From: Mucilaginibacter sp.
GTDB taxonomy: Bacteria > Bacteroidota > Bacteroidia > Sphingobacteriales > Sphingobacteriaceae
NCBI GenBank assembly: GCA_016763755.1
Contig: JAESTD010000186.1
Coordinates: 1 to 37,373 of the forward strand
Length of the DNA stretch: 37,373 nucleotides
Direction: 5' to 3'
The position numbers and the translations under genes were made by a program. The notes under the pieces are model-generated. The model saw only the letters and a program-made list of their open reading frames with translations. It did no database searches and was not told the origin of the DNA. Shown in pieces: positions 1-7,979 of this stretch (the first letter of the stretch is position 1; each line of letters starts with the position of its first letter).

Positions 1-286
1 ATCAGAAGCAAAATCAGAAAAAGCGGCTTTTGGTTCGGGCTTACGCGCAGGTATTGTTAATGTGGTTGATAAAACTTACAAAGTGGTATCAAACTTCCCG
101 GCGGTTGCTCAAATAGCTGATATAACAACCAATAACTACTCGCCTAAAGACGGCACCGGCTTTTTGGGTGTAAACCTGAAAGACGGTACCAGCTACGTTT
201 ATAAAATAGATGCCAAAGCGGCAACAGCTACCCGCGGTATTAAAGTTGAAGGTGGCGTACTTACTGCTATCCAGAATATAAAATAA
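1..286 (+). CDS. C-terminal part of a DUF4374-type protein (5' end outside window)
   Basis: An open frame runs in from the window edge (first full codon at base 2) and stops with TAA at 284-286, so only about 94 C-terminal residues are visible. They read as the last blades of a secreted beta-propeller-like protein, with alternating short strands such as GTSYVYKID and a final GGVLTAIQNIK. The family call rests mainly on context: DUF4374 proteins in Bacteroidota sit directly upstream of PepSY-TM membrane proteins next to TonB-dependent siderophore or haem receptors, which is the arrangement here. A GTG at 62 could be mistaken for a start but the frame is open upstream of it. Family assignment is moderate; that it is the 3' end of a real gene is secure. 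Confidence 0.6.
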   Translation, partial: SEAKSEKAAFGSGLRAGIVNVVDKTYKVVSNFPAVAQIADITTNNYSPKDGTGFLGVNLKDGTSYVYKIDAKAATATRGIKVEGGVLTAIQNIK

Positions 287-303
287 TTCAATTGATTAAG
301 AGC

Positions 304-339
304 AGGATGCAGCCACTGTAAAAGGGGCTGTATCCTTTG
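304..339 (+). terminator. Intergenic hairpin, possible terminator or attenuator
   Basis: An 11-bp stem pairs AGGATGCAGCC (304-314) with GGCTGTATCCT (326-336), with one G-T wobble, followed by a short T-rich stretch. It lies between the DUF4374 gene and the next gene of the operon. It could reduce read-through into the small membrane proteins or protect the upstream mRNA. The T-run is weak, so full termination is not assured. Confidence 0.5.
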
Positions 340-359
340 CTGTAAAACAGGTTTATTAA

Positions 360-689
360 ATGATTAGTACACTTTACTTTTTACAATTAATTGCCTTTTT
401 GCTTTGGCAGCTAAGTTCGAAGCAAACAAAACTTAGTCACTCAAGGGGCATTTTAAAAAAAGTTACTGCAAACCCGAAACCGGCAAGGTTAACTGGCGGA
501 TTGCTTTGCACTATAACTTTGGTGCTTTTTATTATAAAGCTGGGTTTGTTTAGCGGAGTTTGCGCAGCCATTGTTGGGTTAATGGGGGTGGGCTGCCTTT
601 CGCTGGTATTGCAACCTTTTAATTATCTGCGCTGGTCGTCTGTAATGGCGCTCTACGCAATTTTCCTCATCCTCGAAATTTTGATCTGA
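360..689 (+). CDS. Small inner-membrane protein, DUF3325-like
   Basis: Predicted 109-residue protein with three to four hydrophobic segments: residues 1-17, about 45-63, 66-82 and 92-108, with a basic loop between the first two. The size, topology and position match the DUF3325 family, small integral membrane proteins that accompany PepSY-TM proteins and DUF3649 proteins in iron-siderophore operons. The function of DUF3325 is not established; an accessory role with the PepSY-TM reductase-like partner is inferred. The next gene begins 3 bases after the stop, so translation is probably coupled. Confidence is high that it is a real membrane protein, moderate for the family name. Confidence 0.7.
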   Translation: MISTLYFLQLIAFLLWQLSSKQTKLSHSRGILKKVTANPKPARLTGGLLCTITLVLFIIKLGLFSGVCAAIVGLMGVGCLSLVLQPFNYLRWSSVMALYAIFLILEILI

Positions 690-692
690 CCT

Positions 693-977
693 ATGCCTGC
701 CAATAAAAAATATTTAACCAAATCGCCGTGGGTACGGCTAAGTAAGATACTGGCTGGTGTAATAGGCGGCTACGTAGTGATGTTTAGTTTTCACCTTTTG
801 CTCACACGCATTTTGCCGCGCGAGGGTGTAGTGGTAACCTCGTTTATTACAGGTTACATCTTGTGGGCGTGTTTGCTGCTTGGCGCTTTCCTCATACGCA
901 GCGCCTGGAAAGTTTGGGCAAGCTACGCCGCATTAAGCCTTTTGTTCGCACTGCTATATATGCTTCCATCATTATAA
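693..977 (+). CDS. Small inner-membrane protein, DUF3649-like
   Basis: Predicted 94-residue protein with three clear membrane spans at about residues 17-38, 46-66 and 72-91. The N-terminal SKILAGVIGGYVVMF pattern is what I recall for DUF3649 (Arg/Lys-x-x-Ala-x-x-Gly-Gly-Tyr at the start of the first helix). In proteobacterial and Bacteroidota iron-uptake loci DUF3649, PepSY-TM and DUF3325 proteins are encoded together. Here the order is DUF3325-like, DUF3649-like, PepSY-TM, with gaps of only 3 bases on each side. The molecular role is unknown; a membrane complex with the PepSY-TM protein is inference. Confidence 0.7.
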   Translation: MPANKKYLTKSPWVRLSKILAGVIGGYVVMFSFHLLLTRILPREGVVVTSFITGYILWACLLLGAFLIRSAWKVWASYAALSLLFALLYMLPSL

Positions 978-980
978 GCT

Positions 981-2675
981 ATGGATAATAGAAAATACAA
1001 TATTTACTTTCATACACATACCATAAGCGGCATCATTATCTGTGGGTTGTTGTATGTGATATTCTTTGCGGGCTCGTTCGCCTTTTTTAAGGATGACATC
1101 GCCGCATGGCAACAAAACCGATCCAATCATCAAAATGAGGTGGTTAAGAAAGATTTTGCCATTGTGATAGATTCGCTATCGAAAAAGCATAAGCTCAAGG
1201 GCCGCGACTTTGACTTTAATATGCAACGTAGTGGGGTTGGCGCCTATGTAAGTATGTCGGCTTCGCATGATACTACTTTAAAGAAAAAACCAAAAGAAGG
1301 CAGGCATCCAAAACAGGCCAAGCGCAAAGGCCGTGGCAGAAGGGGCAATGATGATTCTGAATTTTTTACCTATGATTTCGCAAGTAAAAAAGCTTCAGAT
1401 TATACAACCTCATACACCATGGGCGAGTTCTTTTATCGCCTGCATTTTCTGGCACCGTTAAATGAAGTGCCTATTCGTTTGGGTACACCGTTTGGTTACC
1501 TGATAGCGGGTATCGTATCGTTCATATTTGTTTTTGCACTCCTAACAGGCCTATTATTGCATTGGGACAAGATCAAATCTAATTTCTTTGTTTTCAGGCC
1601 ATGGAACAAATGGAAAACCGTGTGGACAGACCTGCATACCGCGCTGGGCGTTATCGGCTTCCCTTTTCAGTTTGTATTTGCCGTAACGGGCGTGGTGCTT
1701 ATCGCTAACTTTTTATTGGTAAGCCCTTACACCCAATTCCTTTACAAAGGCAAAGCAGAAGTGCTTTACCATGAACTTGAATACTCTGATACTACGCAAT
1801 ACAAATACAGCTACAAGCCGTTGGATAAAGATTTTGATGTCAACGGCTTTGTATCGCAGATTGAAGGAAAATGGCACAATAGTGAGCTAACATCGGTAGC
1901 CATCCGCAATTACCAGGACTCTAACATGCATGTAATTGTACAGGCCAAACCTCAAACCACGCAGCAATACGCAGGTTTAGGCAAACTGATCTATCGCGTG
2001 CACGATGGTAAAATAATTTATGAAAAATCGCCATTAGCTTCGGCAACTTATGTGGATAAGGTGAAAAGCCTTATTTACCACTTGCATTTTGGCGATTTTG
2101 GTGGTCGCCCGCTCCGCGTGATGTTCTTCGTTCTGGGTATAATGGGCTGTATCGTTATTAACTCCGGCGTATTGATATGGCTGGTGGCGCGCGATAAGAA
2201 CAACGTAGCCGCCCGCAAACGCAAATTCAACTTCTGGACGGCCAATGTATTCATTTCATCGAGCATGGCCATGTTGCCCGTAGCTGCAATAACCATGATT
2301 GCCGTTATAGTTTCAAAAACAGCAGGGCAACCATTTATCTATCACTGGTTCTTTTATACCTGGCTGGTATTAAGCGTTTATTTTCTTATCAGGAGAGACC
2401 TCTCAATAGTTAACCGACAAAGTTTCCTGTTATCGGCTGTAACTTGCCTGGCCTTGCCTGTAGTCGATGGATTGATACGTGGCAACTGGATATGGGTAAC
2501 CTTTGCAAAACAAGCATACGATCTGTTGTTTATTGATGTATTCTTTATTTGTCTTTCGGTTATTTCGGCTGTTATTTATCTGAAGGTAAAAAACCGCAAA
2601 CCTCAAACGCCTAATACAAATAATGTAACACGTACAGGCGATAAACGGCCCAAAGTTCAACTTAGCGAAGTTTAA
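981..2675 (+). CDS. PepSY-associated transmembrane protein (iron-uptake reductase-like)
   Basis: Predicted 564-residue inner-membrane protein of the PepSY_TM family. The first span (residues about 16-37) starts with His-Thr-His-Thr. Further spans lie near 170-192 and 215-240, at the family-typical stretch around GGRPLRVMFFVLGIMG (about 375-405), and as a cluster near the C-terminus. Periplasmic PepSY-like segments lie between. Members such as PiuB-like proteins are proposed to reduce ferric siderophores or support their use; this is a family inference, not proven. A strongly basic insert occupies residues 101-121 (Lys/Arg/Gly-rich, ending in GRGRRG), which is unusual. It is the last gene of the operon, and a terminator follows at 2767-2800. 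Confidence 0.85.
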   Translation: MDNRKYNIYFHTHTISGIIICGLLYVIFFAGSFAFFKDDIAAWQQNRSNHQNEVVKKDFAIVIDSLSKKHKLKGRDFDFNMQRSGVGAYVSMSASHDTTLKKKPKEGRHPKQAKRKGRGRRGNDDSEFFTYDFASKKASDYTTSYTMGEFFYRLHFLAPLNEVPIRLGTPFGYLIAGIVSFIFVFALLTGLLLHWDKIKSNFFVFRPWNKWKTVWTDLHTALGVIGFPFQFVFAVTGVVLIANFLLVSPYTQFLYKGKAEVLYHELEYSDTTQYKYSYKPLDKDFDVNGFVSQIEGKWHNSELTSVAIRNYQDSNMHVIVQAKPQTTQQYAGLGKLIYRVHDGKIIYEKSPLASATYVDKVKSLIYHLHFGDFGGRPLRVMFFVLGIMGCIVINSGVLIWLVARDKNNVAARKRKFNFWTANVFISSSMAMLPVAAITMIAVIVSKTAGQPFIYHWFFYTWLVLSVYFLIRRDLSIVNRQSFLLSAVTCLALPVVDGLIRGNWIWVTFAKQAYDLLFIDVFFICLSVISAVIYLKVKNRKPQTPNTNNVTRTGDKRPKVQLSEV

Positions 2676-2766
2676 CAGGTGATGATAGTTAAGAAGATAT
2701 TGTGTAAACTGAAAAACAAAAACAGCTGCATCAAAATGTAGCCACGAAACAAGTAATCTTCCAAAC

Positions 2767-2805
2767 AAAAAGCCTCTCAGATTTCTCTAAGAGGCTTTTT
2801 AATTT
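2767..2805 (+). terminator. Rho-independent terminator, copy 1 of a 39-nt repeat
   Basis: Stem AAAAAGCCTCT (2767-2777) pairs perfectly with AGAGGCTTTTT (2790-2800) around a 12-nt loop, with A- and T-runs on both sides, so it can work in both directions. It closes the PepSY operon. The same 39 bases recur without mismatch at 3430-3468 beside the tRNA fragment. Confidence 0.85.
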
Positions 2806-2997
2806 GGTGGTAAATTGAATGCACAATACTGGTCAAAGTTAGGATAGCCTAACTTCGTCTTGGCAGATTACAAGTGTTCGACTTGGCTTTACTCTATACA
2901 AGCAGAATGCTTGATATATTAAATCGAAGTTTTAAACTTCGATCAGGTGGGAATTGATTCTTTTTCAGCCTGTAGGTACCGGATAAACCAACGACTA
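2806..2997. other. Intergenic stretch, no gene seen
   Basis: Between the terminator and the 3' end of the minus-strand membrane protein. It is AT-rich and has short open frames on the minus strand only, with no recognisable product. I see no operator or repeat in it. Confidence 0.5.
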
Positions 2998-3366
2998 TTA
3001 GTCGCTCGCTTTCTCTGACATAATTAGTATCAAAGAGGTCAAATAAAATATGACAAACACTAATGAAGGTATAATAAACGCCCAATAATTAAAAAGCTCT
3101 AATGGAACTGAAACAAGACGACTAATGATTGGAACGCACAATGCCAGAAAGCATAAAAGATCTGGCAATACTTGGTTGGTGTTCCGTTTACGAATAATTA
3201 CCACAAGCCCGACAATTGCAATTAACGCAAATAGTTGATCTATTGCGCCAAAATCGAATAACGCAAATATGAGCCAAAGGCAAAATGGTAAACCAATCAT
3301 ACTGCCTTTTAGAATAATGCACAAATAGGCTACAATTGAAAGGAGTTTGATCGTGTTACGGTTCAT
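2998..3366 (-). CDS. Small hydrophobic membrane protein, unknown function
   Basis: Predicted 122-residue protein that is almost entirely hydrophobic, with about four spans: residues 7-23, 27-52 (perhaps two), 70-85 and 92-115. One charged loop, RKRNTNQVLPD, lies near the middle. The start at 3364-3366 gives a Met-Asn-Arg-Asn N-terminus ahead of the first helix, a sensible inside-positive arrangement. I do not recognise a family. It is isolated between two identical terminators and transcribed against the PepSY operon. The even spacing of helices argues for a real gene, but an AT-rich frame can mimic this. Confidence 0.45.
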   Translation of the reverse strand: MNRNTIKLLSIVAYLCIILKGSMIGLPFCLWLIFALFDFGAIDQLFALIAIVGLVVIIRKRNTNQVLPDLLCFLALCVPIISRLVSVPLELFNYWAFIIPSLVFVIFYLTSLILIMSEKASD

Positions 3367-3429
3367 CGTGATGTTAGCTTATTCATCCTACAATTTTCTG
3401 AATAAGAAAAATATGTTCACCCACAATCA

Positions 3430-3468
3430 AAAAAGCCTCTCAGATTTCTCTAAGAGGCTTTTTAATTT
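3430..3468 (-). terminator. tRNA-associated terminator, copy 2 of a 39-nt repeat
   Basis: Identical over 39 bases to 2767-2805: AAAAAGCCTCT (3430-3440) pairs with AGAGGCTTTTT (3453-3463). It lies directly downstream of the tRNA-fMet 3' half when read on the minus strand, so it is probably the native terminator of that tRNA gene. Confidence 0.8.
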
Positions 3469-3473
3469 TTCGG

Positions 3474-3515
3474 TAGCGGGAGCAGGACTCGAACCTACGA
3501 CCTTCGGGTTATGAG
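3474..3515 (-). tRNA. 3' half of initiator tRNA-fMet (CAT), truncated at an attachment site
   Basis: Read on the minus strand, the sequence gives the initiator-type anticodon loop CTCATAA (3515-3509), the 3' anticodon stem strand CCCGA, then a variable loop. A T-arm follows with GTAGG / TTCGAGT / CCTGC, and then the 3' acceptor strand TCCCGCT plus discriminator A. CCA is not fully encoded (ACC then G). To the right of base 3515 the expected 5' anticodon stem, D-arm and acceptor strand are absent and replaced by unrelated sequence. A tyrosine integrase begins 180 bases further right. This is the classic footprint of site-specific integration into a tRNA gene: the displaced chromosomal 3' half stays here, and the rebuilt full tRNA would be at the far, unseen end of the element. 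Confidence 0.8.
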
Positions 3516-3694
3516 GAGATGAAATGCGGTTTTACGCAGATTTAAAAGTGCTCAAATTGCGTTTAAACGCGGTTTTTGTGTTCTTTAAAACTATGTAAAA
3601 CCAGCTGAAACTACCAAAAACGTTAACAATACGTTAACAAAAATCATAGCTTGCCTTTGGCGAAAATGGAATTTTTCACTAAAAAAACAAGCGA
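3516..3694. promoter_or_regulatory. Probable attachment arm between tRNA half and integrase
   Basis: AT-rich, gene-free stretch linking the tRNA breakpoint to the integrase start. It holds loose direct and inverted repeats, for example AAACGCGGTTTTTG near 3566 and a pair of GTTAACA motifs (3621-3639), as expected for integrase arm-binding sites. No precise sites can be defined by eye. Confidence 0.35.
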
Positions 3695-4985
3695 ATGGCA
3701 ACTGCAAAAATCGTCACCTGGAGCCGTGCGGATAAGGACGGACAATATCCGATCGGATTTAAAATTTACAAAAACGGCAAACCATCCTACATTTTTGAAG
3801 GACAAACTTTACCCGATCGAAACCTATGGGATGCAAAAAAAACAAGAAGTCAAAAAGTCCTACCCAAATGCCGCAAGGCTTACTAATTTATTAACAAAGA
3901 GGTTAGCCGAACTCAGGAATAAAGCGCTACAGCTTGAAACCGAGCAAAATGTCGTGGTAGCTTCAGAAATCAAAGAGGCTTACAAGCAAATTTTTAATCC
4001 AACACCTAATCCTAAACTGTTGTTCCGAAGTTTTGCGAAAGCCTACTTAGAGGAAAAGCGCGCATTGGGAAAATATGAGGTCTATAACACGGATATGTTA
4101 TATTTTAAACGGTTGTTGGATTATGCTCAAAATGAAGATTTGACTTTTTCGGAAATCACCGTTGAGTTTCTAAGGGGCTGGATCATATATCTTAAACAAA
4201 TCAAAAGAGTCTATAAAGATCCTTCTAAGCCTGTCCAGTATATTACTGATCGGACAATAAACGATCACCTTATCAGCGTACGAACCATTTTTAATCGGGC
4301 TATAGCAGATAAGGCCATTTCAGCAGATCTTTATCCTTTCGGAGGTCGGGGAAAAATATCTATTAAGTTTCAGGGCGCGTCAAAAATTGGTCCTGAAGAA
4401 TGGGAAATCAAACGAATAGAAGAGCTTGATCTTTCTGAGCATTCACCGATAATGCAAGATGCGCGTAATATCTGGCTGACTGAATTCTATTTTGCCGGTA
4501 TGAGGGTAACAGATTGTCTATTACTTAAATGGACGGATTTTCAAAACGGCAGGCTATACTATCAGATGTCAAAAAATGGCGAACATGGTTCTGTTAAAGT
4601 CCCCGAGAAGGCTAAAAAAATTATTGAGCAGTATAGAAAAAGCTGTAATGACAAAGTGAATAATCCGCATAATCTTGTCTTTCCGCTATTGCAAAATCTA
4701 ACCAGCCTGAATGACCGCTACGAATTAAGACGAAAAATATCATATGCCATTAGTAGGTTAAACAAAGCGATGCGTAATATTATGGAAATGATAGGCAGTA
4801 ACAAAAATGCCTCACAACACAAAGCCCGACATGCTTTTGCCCAGCGTGCAGAGGAGAAGGAAATTCACCCAAAGGTTCTGCAAAAGCTTTATCGACATGA
4901 AAGTATTCTAACAACAATGATATATCAATCCAATTTTTCCTTCAAGAAAGGAGATAACGCAATTGATTCTGTATTAGATTTCTAA
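3695..4985 (+). pseudogene. Tyrosine recombinase/integrase with frameshift at an A8 run
   Basis: Phage-type integrase of the Bacteroidota mobile-element family. The true N-terminus begins at ATG 3695 (MATAKIVTWSRADKDGQYPI, the usual Arm-DNA-binding start). That frame leaves the coding path at an A8 run (3835-3842), and the homology continues in the next frame from CAA at 3843 (QEVKKSYPN). Removing one A joins them into about 429 residues, a normal length. A SAM-like core-binding domain follows, then the catalytic domain with Arg (codon 4503), His-x-x-Arg (4818, 4827), a second His (4896) and the nucleophile Tyr (4923), so the active site is complete. The alternative ATG at 3651 gives an open frame but a meaningless N-terminus. 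It lies beside the tRNA-fMet half, its probable target. It could be a sequencing error, a real mutation or slippage. Confidence 0.85.
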
Positions 4986-5461
4986 GTTCAACCGATTTAA
5001 ATCTTACCTGTCTTGTGGGAAATTAGAGTTGCAATGCTTCCCTTACGGCGGCCGGATGCGGAGGCTCTTAAGTAATTGCTGACAACGCCGAGTTCGATTT
5101 TGTGGTGCGCAAACCAGTTGATTATGCTATCAAGTTTTCTTACCTAAAGGATGAAATCGACAAGCGAGTTCCAACTTACTACATGTTTTGGTACCTCGTG
5201 TTTGTTGCTTATTCCTGCTAATCTACCTGTACTACAATGTCTAGAATATTGATGAAGATCATCGTTAAGCTTAGTTTTAGGAAGCGGGATGAGCTCTCTG
5301 TGGCGTTTACCCCGCGATAGTAGCATTACGAAGAGATGAAACAGCTCCTTCTGCAAAAGGCGGCGTAATTTGGCTTTGACAGCAGCAAGCTGTAATGGAT
5401 AGACTATAAAAAATAAATACGATAGGCGCTTACATTATCGCCAGGCCTTTGTTTAAAGGTT
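4986..5461. other. Gene-free stretch with a possible decayed coding remnant
   Basis: No complete gene. From 5072 to a TAA at 5219-5221 one plus-strand frame stays open for 49 codons. It reads like protein (for example DNAEFDFVVRKPVDYAIKF, then aromatic residues) but has no start, and nothing continues it. The rest, to 5461, is interrupted in all frames. It is most likely the remnant of a gene lost after or during island insertion. I do not recognise the family. Confidence 0.3.
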
Positions 5462-5866
5462 ATGGAAAAGCGAAATAAATTCAAAAAGATTCTGTGGATA
5501 GCCGTCTTGGCGCTGATGGTTATCTTCATCGGTGTCTATTATTACCGTTATGAATTTGTATTCGGCGACGGCACCAAGGCTGGAACGATGAACTATTTTG
5601 TCCATAAAGGCTACATGTTCAAAACCTACGAGGGGCGTTTGATCCAAAGCGGCATCCGGACACCGGCCCAGGGCGCTATCCAATCCAATGAATTTATGTT
5701 CTCAGTAACGGACGCACATGTGGCTGATATACTTAATAAAAATGCAGGCGCCTTCCTCGAACTGCACTATAAAGAATATTTGCACACCCTGCCCTGGCGC
5801 GGGGTGAGTGTTTTTGTAGTAGACAGCGTGATTTCCATCAAACCGGTAAGCCCGGTACAGCCTTAA
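5462..5866 (+). CDS. Small membrane-anchored protein, conserved type, unknown function
   Basis: Predicted 134-residue protein with a basic N-terminus (MEKRNKFKK), one membrane span at about residues 9-28, and a soluble domain of about 100 residues outside. The domain has mixed beta/alpha character, with segments such as GRLIQSG, EFMFSVTD and LELHYKEYLHTLPWRG. I recall similar single-span proteins in Bacteroidota, sometimes misannotated as 6-phosphogluconate dehydrogenase; nothing here supports that enzyme. ATG 5462 gives the expected positive-inside anchor. The MFS exporter starts 11 bases downstream of the stop, so they probably share a transcript. Confidence 0.7.
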   Translation: MEKRNKFKKILWIAVLALMVIFIGVYYYRYEFVFGDGTKAGTMNYFVHKGYMFKTYEGRLIQSGIRTPAQGAIQSNEFMFSVTDAHVADILNKNAGAFLELHYKEYLHTLPWRGVSVFVVDSVISIKPVSPVQP

Positions 5867-5877
5867 TCAGCCTTTGC

Positions 5878-7056
5878 ATGAAGGTCGGCAAAGCGTTATG
5901 GGTGCTGTTGTTTATTGCAGTCATCAACTCGATGGGCTTCGGCATCATTATTCCCCTCCTCCTGTCTTATGGTAAAAAGTTCGGTGTTAATAAAGAAACG
6001 ATTGGCATGCTTACTGCATCTTTTTCCATTGCACAATTTTTCGCTACGCCGGTAATGGGAGCCTTATCCGACCGGATAGGCCGTAAATGGATCATGGCCT
6101 TAAGCCTGCTCGGCAGTTGCTTATCCTTTATCCTTTTCGGGCTGGCCAATAGCCTCCTGTTTTTATTTATCGCGCGAATTGTAGACGGGATCACCGGCGC
6201 CAATATTTCGGTCGCGCAGGCGATGGTTTCGGATATGTCTACCGCTAAGGAAAGAGCCAAGAACTTTGGGTTATTGGGTTCGGCATTTGGCTTTGGTTAC
6301 GTGATAGGCCCGGCTATCGGCGGATTGCTCAGTAAGCTCGGCGAGAGGGTGCCTTTCTTTTTTGCAGCCGCGATGGCTTTGCTGGGGATGGTTTTCGCCA
6401 TGGTCTTTTTAACGGAAACCAGTTCCGATAAAACGAGGAAAGACAATCAGAATACCAAGTTGTTCGATTTTAGTCCGCTGATCAGCGTACTGAAAATTCC
6501 GGCGATCGGTGCTTCGATCTTTATGGGGTTTTTGTTGACGACAGCACAATTTACCATGCTGATTGGATTTCAGACCTTTTGCGCGGAACAGTTGAGATTG
6601 ACACCCGTTCAAACTGGTCTGTTTTATGCAGGCTTCGGGTTAAGCGGCATTTTAATGCAATTACTGGTTCCTTGGATCAGTAAGCTCGTCAGTAATAAAT
6701 CCTGGATATTACTTATAAGCACGGTGATTTGCAGTGCTTCGATGGTTTGGTGCGGCCTGGCGACGGCTATAGTTGGCTTTGCGATTGGGATTGGTATCTA
6801 CGGCTTATTCAACGGGCTACGCAACCCGATGCTGAATGCGATCATTGCCGACAGGATGGATGAAAAAGAACGCGGGCTGGTCATGGGTGTAAATCAATCC
6901 TACGCCGCTATCGGCCAGACTATCGGACCACTGCTGGCCAGCGCTGCAGCACTGCTGTCGCTTCCTGTAATCTTCTACGTTTCCGCTGCACTGATTATCG
7001 GTTCGCTTTTTTATGGCTGGCGGCTAAAACAAAGTGAAATAGCTGTAAATATTTAA
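5878..7056 (+). CDS. MFS transporter, drug:proton antiporter (DHA1/TetA-like)
   Basis: Predicted 392-residue, 12-span major facilitator. Motif A, G-A-L-S-D-R-I-G-R-K at residues 61-70 after helix 2, is the gating loop of the superfamily. The helix-5 antiporter motif C appears as GFGYVIGPAIGG at 138-149, which places it with drug:H+ antiporters of the TetA/MdtG type. A central loop of about 20 charged residues (TSSDKTRKDNQNTK) separates the two six-helix halves. Length and topology are complete. The substrate cannot be read from sequence; efflux of a toxic compound is the family expectation. It is co-directional with the preceding small membrane protein and looks like cargo of the integrated element. 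Confidence 0.85.
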   Translation: MKVGKALWVLLFIAVINSMGFGIIIPLLLSYGKKFGVNKETIGMLTASFSIAQFFATPVMGALSDRIGRKWIMALSLLGSCLSFILFGLANSLLFLFIARIVDGITGANISVAQAMVSDMSTAKERAKNFGLLGSAFGFGYVIGPAIGGLLSKLGERVPFFFAAAMALLGMVFAMVFLTETSSDKTRKDNQNTKLFDFSPLISVLKIPAIGASIFMGFLLTTAQFTMLIGFQTFCAEQLRLTPVQTGLFYAGFGLSGILMQLLVPWISKLVSNKSWILLISTVICSASMVWCGLATAIVGFAIGIGIYGLFNGLRNPMLNAIIADRMDEKERGLVMGVNQSYAAIGQTIGPLLASAAALLSLPVIFYVSAALIIGSLFYGWRLKQSEIAVNI

Positions 7057-7553
7057 TGGCATCAATTGCCGGATTAGTAACTTGCTTCGCTGGTTAACGG
7101 AAGCGCAGCCTGAAGGAATTTGCCTGCAGGAGCTAAAATACGAGTAATACCGATCCGCGAAACGGATGCTTTTCAAACGCGGTATCATACGACTTGCCAG
7201 GCTAGCAAGCTGTCACAGTGTAGCGATCCTGTCGCCCTGCGGTAAAATTCAGAAAACGCCGGCGCGGGCTGCGGAGCAAGTCTGAAGACCAGCACGGCCG
7301 CTATATTGAGCATCGATCTTTTAGCAATCAGGCTGAAATGTCTCTCTAACATAATCTTCGGTCCGGCAGAAAATCCGACCATAAAGGAGTTTGCATGAAG
7401 TGTCCTAACAGCACGCATGTAATTTGTTATCCTTCACTTTAATTTGGTGCTGATTCGCAACCATTATACATTTAAGATCATAGCACCAGCCAGCCTATTG
7501 ATCAGCAATGATGACTGCTGGGATCGTTTAACGGTCAGCAGCTTAGAAACCCA
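7057..7553. other. Gene-free stretch, probably decayed sequence
   Basis: No recognisable gene on either strand. One minus-strand frame (7418 to 7185) is open for 77 codons but has no family likeness and no homogeneous codon pattern. A small imperfect hairpin lies near 7503-7520 (CAGCA...TGCTG), downstream of the response-regulator end. I see no operator or promoter. Confidence 0.35.
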
Positions 7554-7939
7554 TCATGCAGCAACGGAGTAATGCCTGACTTTGTCGATCAGCTCCGTAA
7601 TATCAAATGGTTTATTGATATAATCATTGGCCTCGCACATTTTTTCATGCATGGTATGTCTGCCATGCGTGGCAGAAATGATAATTACGGGGATGCTCAT
7701 GGTCTCGGCATGCGACATCAGTCCCTTCCAAATGTCCCTGCCATCATATCCCCAAAGCATTACATCAAAGAGGATCACATCGGAATGTATCTGATCCACG
7801 GTTTTTACAACGTCGTGCCCTCAGCTGAGCTCACTACAGCGTAGCCTTCATCGTACAGAATCATCCGGATCACAAAACGGACATCATCATTGTCATCGAC
7901 GATCAGAATTTTTTTTCCGCCACAACCCATCGGTTCCAT
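7554..7939 (-). pseudogene. Single-domain response regulator with a frameshift
   Basis: CheY-like receiver domain read in two frames on the minus strand. The first part starts at ATG 7939 (or 7930) and gives KKILIVDDNDDVRFVIRMI, with the acidic pair that binds Mg2+. It runs into a stop near 7805. The second part resumes one frame over as HDVVKTVDQIHSDVILFD, holding the phospho-acceptor Asp, then IIISAT (switch Ser/Thr) and NKPFD (conserved Lys), ending at 7554. One missing base at about 7817-7820 (a GGG run) accounts for the break. Repaired, it would be a normal receiver-only protein of about 128 residues with all phosphorylation residues present. No histidine kinase is nearby, so it would be an orphan. 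The break may be real decay or a sequence error. Confidence 0.75.
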
Positions 7940-7979
7940 CTTCACTGGTCACTATTACTATCCGTTTTTTAAAGAATGA

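Noticed and set aside
2430..2768. 112-codon minus-strand frame over the end of the PepSY gene
   Set aside because: It is antisense to a well-supported coding region, and its Cys/Arg-rich composition is an antisense artefact.
3651..3694. ATG at 3651 as the integrase start, giving one uninterrupted 444-codon frame
   Set aside because: The first 60 residues of that frame have no integrase likeness, while the overlapping frame from 3695 gives the standard integrase N-terminus. The open frame is fortuitous.
7185..7418. 77-codon minus-strand frame
   Set aside because: No family likeness, no ribosome-binding site and no partner; probably chance in decayed DNA.
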